Positions 1 to 5,474 of a DNA stretch of 5,474 bases are shown here, piece after piece; the stretch's first letter is position 1, and each line of letters starts with the position of its first letter. The DNA is from Dehalococcoidia bacterium (GTDB lineage: Bacteria; Chloroflexota; Dehalococcoidia; UBA3495; JAAXIE01). The notes beneath the pieces were generated by a model. That model worked only from the letters and a program-made list of their open reading frames with translations. It was not told where the DNA came from and ran no database searches. The stretch is taken from NCBI GenBank assembly GCA_012270525.1, contig JAAXIE010000300.1, positions 1,727 to 7,200 of the forward strand, in the 5' to 3' direction. Both the position numbers and the translations under genes were made by a program.

Positions 1-423
1 TGCGCCAACAACTGCCCTTACAGCGTCCGGTTTTTCAACTATTGGAAACCCGAATGGCCCGAAAGCCTGCGCAACCAGTTGAACCCCGATGTGACCGTGC
101 GCTTCCGGGGCGTGATGGAAAAATGCACCTTCTGCGTGCAACGCATCCGCCGCGCCGAACGCAAGATAGAGGACCGTGAGGGTGGCCGGATCACCGACGA
201 GAATCTGGCCGAGAACAACCTGGCCCCGGCCTGCGTCGCCGCCTGCCCCACCGACGCCCTGGTGTTCGGCGACCTGAACGACGGGAGCAGCAAGGTCTCG
301 AAGCTGAAGAACGACGACAGGCATTATCGTCTTATGGAGCAGTTGGGCACGGAACCCAGCCTCTACTACCTGAAGAAGATCGATTCCCATGCGGAAGGGA
401 AGGGCTCCAACGGGCATGGCTAG
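1..423 (+). CDS. actB: ActB-like Fe-S subunit of alternative complex III, C-terminal fragment
   Basis: This is the last 140 residues of the ferredoxin-like domain of ActB, the periplasmic-face subunit that carries electrons from the quinol site to c-type hemes. The frame is open from base 1, so the start and the molybdopterin-oxidoreductase-like part lie upstream. Visible cluster ligands (fragment numbering) are C1-x3-C5-P, then C42-x2-C45 in a GVMEKCTFCVQRI segment, and C78-x3-C82-P followed by TDALVFGDL. The CANNCPY and GVMEKCTFC segments are typical of ActB and related NrfC/DmsB-type four-cluster ferredoxin subunits. The NrfD, DUF3341 and cytochrome c genes that follow make ActB the best call over a PsrB/DmsB subunit. 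The tail after about residue 128 is low complexity and ends SNGHG. The stop overlaps the next start by 8 bases. The family call is firm; the assignment to ACIII rests on context. Confidence 0.9.
   Translation, partial: CANNCPYSVRFFNYWKPEWPESLRNQLNPDVTVRFRGVMEKCTFCVQRIRRAERKIEDREGGRITDENLAENNLAPACVAACPTDALVFGDLNDGSSKVSKLKNDDRHYRLMEQLGTEPSLYYLKKIDSHAEGKGSNGHG
393..404 (+). promoter_or_regulatory. Ribosome binding site supporting the ATG at 416
   Basis: A purine-rich GGAAGGGAAGGG lies inside the end of actB, 11 bases before the ATG at 416. It is the reason for preferring 416 over the in-frame ATG at 389, which would have this stretch inside its own coding sequence and would overlap actB by 35 bases. 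The spacing is at the long end of normal. Confidence 0.45.
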
Positions 424-1855
424 AAGCGCCCATAGCAATGGGCATGCCAACGGCCATGTGGCCTCCCACGGCTATGGTGCCATCGGTGGCGAGGCCACCG
501 AGCAGGGGGTCACCCAGGAGTTGGTGTCCCGCGTCTTCACGGTGTCGCCGCCCTTCATGGGGGCGGCCTTGGTGTTGGCCGTTCTCTTCGTGCTCGGCAT
601 CATCGCCTTCATAGTCAAGGCAGGCGGCGGGTTCGATGACCGCTCGGAGTGGGGATACTACATAGCTACCTGCTCCTTCTTGATAACCGTGTTCGGTTCT
701 GCGCCCGTGGTGGCCATCGCCTTTCGTATCACCAAGAACCACTTCCGTCGCGCCGCTTCCCGAGCCTCGGAAATGTTCGCCTTGGTGGGCGTGCTCAGTA
801 CTTTGATGTTCATCCCGCTCATCGCCCTGCTTCCCTCCTTCGAGGGGAGGCGCTCCATATGGTTCGAGGTTCCCCTGCACGGTTCGCTCCCCGCCTACAG
901 CGATTTCTCATCCGTAATCGTGCTCGTGGTCTGTGGACTGGCAATTCTCTACATTTCAGCGCTCCCCGACATGGCAGCCGTTAGCGAGCGGGGTGCAGGC
1001 GGTTTGCGTGGCTTGCTGTACACGCCTCTCGTCAAACACTGGCGTGGCACCGAGAGACAATGGGCCATTCACAAGGGGCTGCTGGCCATCCTTGGAGCCC
1101 TCTATTTCATGATGCTTATCTTCGTGCACATGCTGGTATCGGCCGACTTCTCCCTTGCCCTCGTGCCCGGCTGGATCGATGCCATCATGCCAGCCCACCA
1201 TGCCCTGGCTGGTCTCCAGTCAGGGTTGGCGCTGGTCGTTGTGACCGCCTTCGTTCTCAGGACATGGTGCGGATACAAGGAATACATAGGCCGGGACTTC
1301 TTCTGGTCTTGCAGCAAACTTCTGCTGGCTATGTCGCTGCTGTGGGGCTATTTCTGGTTCGCCGAGTTCAACACCTTCTGGTACGGGCGCAAGCCGGAGG
1401 AGCAGGAAAACGTCAAGTTCCTTATGGTGCAGACCTATGCCCTGCCCTTCTACCTCAACATGTTCGGTAATTTCCTCATACCCTTTGGCATGCTGATCTG
1501 GAACCATGTACGGCGTTGCGTCATAGGTCCCACCATCGCCGCCTGCTTCATACTGCTGGGCACCCTCTTTATGATGATACGCTTCTACGTTCCGCCCTCC
1601 TCCATAAAAGACCTGGGAGTGCACTCCATAGTAGAGATTCGAGAAAGCCACCCCGAACAGTTGGCTGCCATCTGGCCGGGTGGGCTCGACGTCCTGCTGG
1701 TCCTGGGCGGGATATCCGGGGCCCTGCTCATATTCATGCTGGGCAGCCGGCTGCTGCCAGTGCTCTCGGTATGGGAGATCAAGGAAGGGCTGCTGTACCA
1801 GGTGATGCGCCCCCTGATCCGTGGACGCTATCTCGTAGTGGGGAAGCCCGAATAG
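416..1855 (+). CDS. NrfD/PsrC-like membrane subunit of alternative complex III (first of two; ActF-like or divergent ActC)
   Basis: A 479-residue integral membrane protein of the NrfD family, predicted to anchor ACIII in the membrane. Ten hydrophobic helices are visible at about 46-68, 79-101, 118-139, 163-186, 219-244, 258-281, 299-322, 336-361, 369-389 and 421-444. Features shared with its downstream neighbour are LPDMAAVSER (183-192), KEYI (288-291), a helix-7 FAEF with Glu317, and a C-terminal WEIKEG (453-458). The YFWFAEFNTFWYGRKPEE stretch (312-329) resembles the helix/loop of ActF proteins. It lacks the PLIHTGRPW motif of the neighbour: the matching place reads PLIALLPSFEGRR, so a candidate quinone-site His is absent. 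The first 25 residues are rich in His, Gly, Asn and Ser (His at 6, 10, 14, 18). An ATG at 389 would add nine residues. Its position between actB and the canonical actC-like gene is not the actABCDEF order I know, so I leave the symbol open. Confidence 0.85.
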   Translation: MARSAHSNGHANGHVASHGYGAIGGEATEQGVTQELVSRVFTVSPPFMGAALVLAVLFVLGIIAFIVKAGGGFDDRSEWGYYIATCSFLITVFGSAPVVAIAFRITKNHFRRAASRASEMFALVGVLSTLMFIPLIALLPSFEGRRSIWFEVPLHGSLPAYSDFSSVIVLVVCGLAILYISALPDMAAVSERGAGGLRGLLYTPLVKHWRGTERQWAIHKGLLAILGALYFMMLIFVHMLVSADFSLALVPGWIDAIMPAHHALAGLQSGLALVVVTAFVLRTWCGYKEYIGRDFFWSCSKLLLAMSLLWGYFWFAEFNTFWYGRKPEEQENVKFLMVQTYALPFYLNMFGNFLIPFGMLIWNHVRRCVIGPTIAACFILLGTLFMMIRFYVPPSSIKDLGVHSIVEIRESHPEQLAAIWPGGLDVLLVLGGISGALLIFMLGSRLLPVLSVWEIKEGLLYQVMRPLIRGRYLVVGKPE

Positions 1856-1870
1856 AGGGCCGGGGAGACA

Positions 1871-1877
1871 GGTAGGA
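1871..1877 (+). promoter_or_regulatory. Ribosome binding site for the second NrfD gene
   Basis: GGTAGGA sits five bases before the ATG at 1883, in a 27-base gap that is otherwise G-rich (GGGGAG at 1862-1867 region). It supports the ATG at 1883 and translation of this gene independent of the upstream stop. Confidence 0.5.
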
Positions 1878-1882
1878 AAACA

Positions 1883-3259
1883 ATGCAAGAAGGGCGACCC
1901 ATAAGCGACCCCCAGATCAACAGGGATCTGTTGCGACCCCTGTTCGAGCACCCCACGAAATACTGGATTCTGGTTGGGGTGCTGGGTCTCATCGTCCTCG
2001 GTGCCGTCGCCGCCACCGGCCTGATGTTCTGGGAAGGCCTGGGCACCACGGGCCTGAACCGGCCCGTGATGTGGGGCTTCTTCATCACCAACTTTGTGTT
2101 CTGGATCGGTATCAGCCATGCTGGTGTGATGCTCTCCGCCATCCTGAGGCTGTCCAAGGCAGAATGGCGCCGTCCTGCCACCAGGGCAGCCGAGGTGCTC
2201 ACTATCTTCTCGCTGATGACGGCCCTGATGATGCCCCTAATCCACACCGGGCGCCCATGGCGCATCCTCTACTGGGCGTTCCCCATCGACTGGGCCCGGG
2301 GCATCTACCCCAACATCCGGTCGCCACTGGTGTGGGATCCAGCCGCAGTGCTCACATATCTCTCCTGCAGCACCATGTTCGTGTACGTCGCCCTGATTCC
2401 CGATTTGGCAGTGATACGCGACCGCAGCACGGGGACGCGTCGCAAGATCTATTCCATCCTGGCATTGGGCTGGAGGGGCAATCCGCGCCAGTGGAAACTG
2501 CAGATAATAGCTGGCTTCCTCCTGTCAGCCCTCATCCTGCCCGTATTCGTCTCGGTGCACAGCATAGTGTCCTGGGACTTCGGCATGGCTATGTCGATGA
2601 CCAGTTGGCACTCGACCGTCTTCGCCCCCTACTTCGTGATCGGCGCAGTCCACTCCGGCGTCTCCGCTGTGGTCATCGTCATGATCATCATGCGGTGGAT
2701 ATTCGACTGGAAGGAGTACATCAGGCCGGAGCACTTCGACTCGCTGGCCCGCCTGCTCATCGTCGTGGCAACCGGCTGGTTCTTCTTCTTCACCCTTGAG
2801 TTCGTGTTCGGCCTCTACGGCCAGGAGTCGGATGAGATCGCTATCAAGCACATGCTGGCCAGCGAATGGCCCTGGTTCCACCTATTCCTGATATTCATCG
2901 CAACCACCTACTTCGTTCCGGTGAGCATGTGGCTCATCAAGGGGGTTAGACGCAACGCATGGTGGATGCTGTTTACATGCGTGCTGGTGAACATCGGCAT
3001 GTGGCTGGAGAGGCTGGTGATCATCATCCCCGGCTTGGCCAGGAAGCAGGTGCTGTCCTTCAACTGGACGGACTATGCGCCCAGCGCGATCGAGATCACC
3101 ATCATCGGCGGCACCTTCGCTCTGGTGTCCATGCTGATGCTGATCTTCGCCAAGATATTCCCTCTCATTCCCCTTTATGACATCAAGGAAGGAGAGGTGT
3201 TGAGGGACGAGATTCGGATTGGCCGGCGCTCCGTCCCGGCCGTGGTACGCGAGGAGTGA
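1883..3259 (+). CDS. actC: ActC, NrfD-like quinol-site membrane subunit of alternative complex III
   Basis: A 458-residue protein of the NrfD/PsrC family and the better match to canonical ActC, the subunit where quinol is thought to be oxidised. Ten helices are visible at about 27-48, 62-88, 102-122, 152-174, 205-229, 244-270, 287-312, 330-353, 359-383 and 401-427. Motifs typical of ActC, in order: NRPVMWGFFITNFVFWIGI with SHAG (59-81), EWRRPATRAAE (94-104), LIHTGRPW (119-126, His121), SPLVWD (147-152, Asp152), IPDLAVIRDR (172-181), SVHSIVSWDF (224-233), SWHSTVFAPYFVIGA (241-255), Glu306 in helix 7 and WLERLVII (374-381). The C-terminus LYDIKEGE parallels the upstream paralogue. Length and helix count fit ActC. 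It is separated by 27 bases from the gene before and 30 from actD. The alternative, an ActF assignment with the upstream gene as ActC, fits the motifs less well. Confidence 0.9.
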   Translation: MQEGRPISDPQINRDLLRPLFEHPTKYWILVGVLGLIVLGAVAATGLMFWEGLGTTGLNRPVMWGFFITNFVFWIGISHAGVMLSAILRLSKAEWRRPATRAAEVLTIFSLMTALMMPLIHTGRPWRILYWAFPIDWARGIYPNIRSPLVWDPAAVLTYLSCSTMFVYVALIPDLAVIRDRSTGTRRKIYSILALGWRGNPRQWKLQIIAGFLLSALILPVFVSVHSIVSWDFGMAMSMTSWHSTVFAPYFVIGAVHSGVSAVVIVMIIMRWIFDWKEYIRPEHFDSLARLLIVVATGWFFFFTLEFVFGLYGQESDEIAIKHMLASEWPWFHLFLIFIATTYFVPVSMWLIKGVRRNAWWMLFTCVLVNIGMWLERLVIIIPGLARKQVLSFNWTDYAPSAIEITIIGGTFALVSMLMLIFAKIFPLIPLYDIKEGEVLRDEIRIGRRSVPAVVREE

Positions 3260-3276
3260 GGGCCCCAGCGAGCCCC

Positions 3277-3281
3277 AGGAG
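3277..3281 (+). promoter_or_regulatory. Ribosome binding site for actD
   Basis: A consensus AGGAG lies eight bases before the ATG at 3290, in the 30-base gap after the second NrfD gene. This is the strongest Shine-Dalgarno match in the window and fixes the actD start. Confidence 0.6.
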
Positions 3282-3289
3282 TTAGAGAG

Positions 3290-3823
3290 ATGGCAAAGCA
3301 AGCAGTTTTGGGCCTGTACGAGGATGCTAACTACGCCGCCGAGGCGGGCGATGGGTTGAAGGAAGCGGGCCTCAGCAATGAGGAGTTCGATTTCCTCACC
3401 GGCTCGCCGTACCCGGAAGGCGCGTTCGGCGAAAGACACAGCCGGCACCGGCTGTATGTGTTCCCCTTGGCTGGGGCGATCTGCGGCCTCACTGCGGGAA
3501 TCCTCCTGACCTCCATGACCCAGATGGCCTACCCCTTGGTCACAGGGGGCAAGCCCATCCTGGCCCTGCCTCCCATGGCCATCATCAGCTATGAGGCCAC
3601 GTTGCTGGGTGCCATCCTCTTCACGGTCATCGGGATCATTTTCGAGTCCCGTCTTCCTCGTATCAAGCTGGGTCTGTACGACAATCGCATCACCGAAGGA
3701 ATGATAGGTGTTCTGGTCGAGTGCGACGAGGCTCAGGTGCCCCGGGTGGAGCAGGTACTGACGCAAGCAGGTGCCGTGGAAGTGAAGCGAGAAGACCCCG
3801 CTGAGGCAGGTGGTAGCCGGTGA
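3290..3823 (+). CDS. actD: ActD, DUF3341 membrane subunit of alternative complex III
   Basis: A 177-residue protein with the ActD/DUF3341 layout: a soluble N-terminal domain of about 54 residues, two transmembrane helices (about 55-80 and 93-118), and a C-terminal ferredoxin-like fold segment. The loop YPLVTGGKPILALPP (81-95) matches the family's signature YP-x-x-TGGKP before helix 2, and Glu102 sits in IISYEATLLGA as is usual. The C-terminal domain reads VLVECDEAQVPRVEQVLTQAGAVEV, ending in a short tail. DUF3341 is almost specific to ACIII, so this gene is the main argument that the operon encodes ACIII rather than a polysulfide or DMSO reductase. ActD is a structural subunit at the membrane next to ActC and ActF; no cofactor ligands are expected or seen. 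Its TGA stop overlaps the next gene's GTG start by four bases, indicating translational coupling. Confidence 0.92.
   Translation: MAKQAVLGLYEDANYAAEAGDGLKEAGLSNEEFDFLTGSPYPEGAFGERHSRHRLYVFPLAGAICGLTAGILLTSMTQMAYPLVTGGKPILALPPMAIISYEATLLGAILFTVIGIIFESRLPRIKLGLYDNRITEGMIGVLVECDEAQVPRVEQVLTQAGAVEVKREDPAEAGGSR
3808..3813 (+). promoter_or_regulatory. Ribosome binding site supporting the GTG start at 3820
   Basis: AGGTGG lies six bases upstream of the GTG at 3820, and GAGG (3803-3806) is just before it. Together with the GTGA start/stop overlap this favours 3820 over the in-frame ATG at 3841, which would have no comparable site but would give a shorter, conventional signal peptide. Confidence 0.45.
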
Positions 3824-4641
3824 TCCGTCGGTTGACTGGCATGCGTCTGCCGGGAGTGCGTCTCCTGGCCTCGGCGACCATTGTGTTGACACTGGCCGCC
3901 TTCGGCTGTTCGTCGGGTGCTTACCCCGTGGACTTCTTCTTCGAGATGCACTACCAGGAATCCTGGGGTTCCCAGGAACCGCCACGCTTGTCACCGCCCG
4001 AGGGTTCAGTGGCTTGGTTCGACCCCATTGAACCGTTGGGAGACGGCGAGCAATTGTTCGCTGCCAATTGCGCCATGTGTCACGGACTCGAAGGAGCAGG
4101 CGACGGCAACGTCTTGCGCATTATGGAGAGCCGGTACGGCTATGAGCCGAAGGTGCCGCCCGACCTCACCACAGTCCAAGCCAGCCTCGACGACGCCACC
4201 ATATTGAGCTACGTCAATGATGGCGTGCAAGTGGAAGACAAGGTCACGGTGATGCCAGCCTTTCGCAAGCTCCTCAGCCCGTATGAGATCGACCTCATAA
4301 TCGGCCACGTACGCACTATGGAGCCAGTGTTCGCCGAGGACGCTCCCCTGTTCATACGAAAGGGGTGTGGGGCCTGCCATAGCATCGTAGACGTGGAGGG
4401 CGCCGTTGGAAACATCGGCCCAGACTTGACCAACATCGCCACTGTCGCCGCGACCCGTGTGTCGGGACAGAGTGCGGAGGATTACATCAGGGAGTCGATA
4501 CTCGACCCCAACGCGTTTATCGTGCCCGACTGCCCCACCGGCCCCTGCGACATACCAACTCTGATGCCCCTGGACGTCAGAGACACCATGGGCGAAGACG
4601 AGTACGAAGAGTTGGTCCAGTATCTCCTGACCCTGCAGTAG
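3820..4641 (+). CDS. actE: ActE-like di-heme cytochrome c, probable lipoprotein
   Basis: A 273-residue exported cytochrome c with two covalent heme sites, placed where ActE is expected in ACIII. A basic N-terminus and hydrophobic stretch (13-27) lead to a lipobox-like AFGC with Cys30, so membrane anchoring by lipid is likely. Residues 37-66 (VDFFFEMHYQESWGSQEPPR, then EGSVAW) resemble the conserved ActE lead-in before the heme domain. Heme 1: CAMCH at 84-88, with a likely axial Met145 in VMPAF. Heme 2: CGACH at 183-187, with a likely axial Met249 in LMPLD. An extra pair, Cys238 and Cys243 (DCPTGPC), lies just before Met249 and could form a disulfide. Classical ActE is mono-heme, so this could be ActE fused to a second cytochrome domain that serves as electron exit. 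The GTG start overlaps the actD stop by four bases; ATG 3841 is the alternative. The cytochrome call is certain, the exact subunit name less so. Confidence 0.88.
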   Translation: MIRRLTGMRLPGVRLLASATIVLTLAAFGCSSGAYPVDFFFEMHYQESWGSQEPPRLSPPEGSVAWFDPIEPLGDGEQLFAANCAMCHGLEGAGDGNVLRIMESRYGYEPKVPPDLTTVQASLDDATILSYVNDGVQVEDKVTVMPAFRKLLSPYEIDLIIGHVRTMEPVFAEDAPLFIRKGCGACHSIVDVEGAVGNIGPDLTNIATVAATRVSGQSAEDYIRESILDPNAFIVPDCPTGPCDIPTLMPLDVRDTMGEDEYEELVQYLLTLQ

Positions 4642-4695
4642 TTCTCCAATGCTACTTGTGGCTGGACAGGCCCATAATATGCGGGCACTATAGAG
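4642..4695 (+). other. Short gap between the ACIII genes and ccmH; no convincing promoter or terminator
   Basis: This 54-base stretch is AT-richer than its flanks and is the longest non-coding gap in the window. A weak 4-bp stem (GCCC 4670-4673 with GGGC 4683-4686, nine-base loop) has no T-run after it. TGGACA (4663-4668) and TATAGA (4689-4694) look a little like -35 and -10 boxes, but the 20-base spacer is too long. If a promoter exists for the ccm genes it is probably here, but I cannot establish one. Confidence 0.3.
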
Positions 4696-5271
4696 TTGTC
4701 TGGACTCCAACCTGTTCGAAATGGCCTCACTGTTGTGTGCCAAAGGCTCAAGCAAGTCAAGCCTTCCACTCTGCTAGCAATAGTCATTGTGACGTTCGGC
4801 CTTTCATGTAGCGGAACAACCGAAAGCGGCAACCTTGCTCTCACGCCGGAACAGCTCGAGGCGGAGGCGCAGATCCTCGATGAGCGTCTCATCTGCCCCT
4901 CCTGCCCTGGCAAGACCATAGGCCAAGCACAAGTCGCGCAAGCTGCCCAGATGCGGATTCTGGTAAGGGAGAAGTTGTCCGAAGGCTGGAGTCGGCAGCA
5001 AGTCCTCGACTATTTCTCCGAGAGGTATGAGGGCGTGCTGGCCGAGCCACCCAAGGAGGGCTTCACCCTCCTGGCTTGGCTCCTTCCCATCGTTGGGATT
5101 GCCGGTGGCGGGACCGTCCTCTACCTGGTGATCAGGGCGATGCGCCGCCAACCGGAGCCACAACCTGCTGACACTGAATTAGGTCTCTACCTTCAGCAAG
5201 TCGACAACGACTTGGGCCGCGCGGCGGGTACTGGCCCTGTTGCTCCGCCACCGGATATGGGAGACCTATAG
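4696..5271 (+). CDS. ccmH: CcmH, cytochrome c maturation thiol-redox protein
   Basis: CcmH helps keep the CxxCH thiols of apocytochrome c reduced for heme attachment on the outer face of the membrane. The CcmH domain runs from about residue 50 to 122: LTPEQLEAEAQILDERL, then the redox motif CPSC (Cys67, Cys70) followed by PGKTIGQAQ, then MRILVREKLSEGWSRQQVLDYF and RYEGVLAEPPKEGF. One transmembrane helix follows at about 124-147 (LLAWLLPIVGIAGG), and then a polar tail with YLQQVDNDL. A hydrophobic stretch at 25-36 ends in GLSC (Cys38), a possible lipobox. The start is uncertain: TTG 4696 has no clear ribosome site, and GTG 4735 would give a 178-residue protein with a compact 24-residue signal peptide. 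An in-frame stop at 4675 rules out any longer form. It follows the ACIII cytochrome by 54 bases and precedes ccmF by 3. Confidence 0.88.
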   Translation: MSGLQPVRNGLTVVCQRLKQVKPSTLLAIVIVTFGLSCSGTTESGNLALTPEQLEAEAQILDERLICPSCPGKTIGQAQVAQAAQMRILVREKLSEGWSRQQVLDYFSERYEGVLAEPPKEGFTLLAWLLPIVGIAGGGTVLYLVIRAMRRQPEPQPADTELGLYLQQVDNDLGRAAGTGPVAPPPDMGDL

Positions 5272-5274
5272 CCA

Positions 5275-5474
5275 ATGGCAGACCTAGGCTCCATAGCCCT
5301 TCTGTGCGCCCTTGCCCTGTCCTCGTACTCGGCCGTTGGATCATTGGTAGGGGCTTGGAAGGGCTTCCTGCCGCTGCTTGAGAGTTCCCGCCATGCCGTG
5401 TACCTTGCAGCACTGTCACTGGTGGTCGCGACCATCGGACTTGTGGGTTCCTTCTTGGCCCACGATTTCGAGGT
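5275..5474 (+). CDS. ccmF: CcmF, heme lyase of cytochrome c maturation, N-terminal fragment
   Basis: The first 66 residues of CcmF, the large polytopic membrane protein that ligates heme to apocytochrome c together with CcmH. The frame is open from ATG 5275 to the window edge. The fragment has helix 1 at about 4-26 (LGSIALLCALALSSYSAVGS), a short polar loop AWKGFLPLLESSRHA (27-41) and helix 2 at about 42-61, then AHDFEV at the edge. The spacing and the SFLAHDFEV end match the usual start of CcmF, in which a HDF-x-V segment follows helix 2. The heme-binding WWD motif and axial histidines lie beyond the window. The start is three bases after the ccmH stop, with GGGAG at 5259-5263 as a plausible ribosome site 11 bases upstream. 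A CcsA/ResB-type protein is less likely because of this N-terminal pattern and the adjacent ccmH. Confidence 0.87.
   Translation, partial: MADLGSIALLCALALSSYSAVGSLVGAWKGFLPLLESSRHAVYLAALSLVVATIGLVGSFLAHDFE

Noticed and set aside
389..415. Upstream ATG at 389 as the start of the first NrfD gene
   Set aside because: It would add nine residues overlapping actB by 35 bases and has no ribosome site of its own, while the purine-rich stretch at 393-404 fits the ATG at 416.
2047..2068. Perfect 8-bp inverted repeat (CACGGGCC / GGCCCGTG, six-base loop)
   Set aside because: It lies inside the codons for the conserved TTGLNRPVMWG segment of the second NrfD gene, with no T-run after it. Such stems arise by chance in GC-rich coding DNA.
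1..3259. Polysulfide, DMSO or nitrite reductase (Psr/Dms/Nrf) operon as an alternative reading of the Fe-S plus NrfD genes
   Set aside because: The DUF3341 protein, two NrfD subunits and the ActE-like cytochrome are an ACIII combination; Psr, Dms and Nrf operons have one membrane anchor and no DUF3341.
4670..4686. Possible terminator hairpin after the di-heme cytochrome gene
   Set aside because: The stem is only 4 bp with a nine-base loop and there is no T-tract.
4663..4694. Possible sigma-70 promoter (TGGACA and TATAGA) before ccmH
   Set aside because: The 20-base spacer is too long and the -10 match is poor (4 of 6); it was mentioned only as a place to look.
332..4755. Long open frames on the minus strand, for example 332-880, 1220-2119, 2882-3994 and 4006-4755
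   Set aside because: They lie wholly opposite well-supported genes. Their translations are rich in His, Gly, Gln and Pro with no recognisable domain, as expected from the reverse complement of GC-rich codons.

Overview
The window holds most of an operon for alternative complex III (ACIII), the membrane quinol:electron-acceptor oxidoreductase that replaces cytochrome bc1 in many bacteria. It runs directly into the start of a cytochrome c maturation (Ccm, System I) gene set. All genes are on the + strand and packed tightly: two start/stop overlaps, and gaps of only 3 to 54 bases. Almost every base is coding. I see no RNA gene, mobile element, CRISPR array or convincing terminator.

Layout: 1-423 is the C-terminal end of the ActB iron-sulfur subunit, whose start lies upstream of the window. 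416-1855 is a ten-helix NrfD-like membrane protein with an unusual His/Gly/Asn-rich N-terminus. 1883-3259 is a second ten-helix NrfD-like protein, the better match to canonical ActC. 3290-3823 is ActD (DUF3341). 3820-4641 is a di-heme c-type cytochrome, probably a lipoprotein, in the place of ActE. 4696-5271 is CcmH. 5275 to the window end is the N-terminus of CcmF.

How the parts work together: quinol is probably oxidised at the ActC membrane subunit, and electrons pass through the ActB Fe-S clusters to c-type hemes. Those hemes would be in ActA (the pentaheme subunit, expected off the left edge) and the di-heme ActE-like lipoprotein, and from there go to an oxidase or soluble carrier. The second NrfD protein and ActD complete the membrane part. 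CcmH and CcmF supply the thiol reduction and heme ligation needed to build the c-type hemes, so the complex and part of its assembly machinery look co-transcribed.

Organism: a moderately GC-rich bacterium with respiratory ACIII. The CcmH motif style (CPSCPGKTI) and the gene order suggest Chloroflexota to me, possibly a Dehalococcoidia/SAR202-like lineage. This is recollection of family patterns rather than a search result, and other ACIII-bearing phyla remain possible. Nothing here is a wholly unknown system. The notable points are the tandem divergent NrfD pair, the di-heme ActE with an extra cysteine pair, the His-rich segment at the actB/nrfD junction, and the direct ACIII-Ccm linkage.
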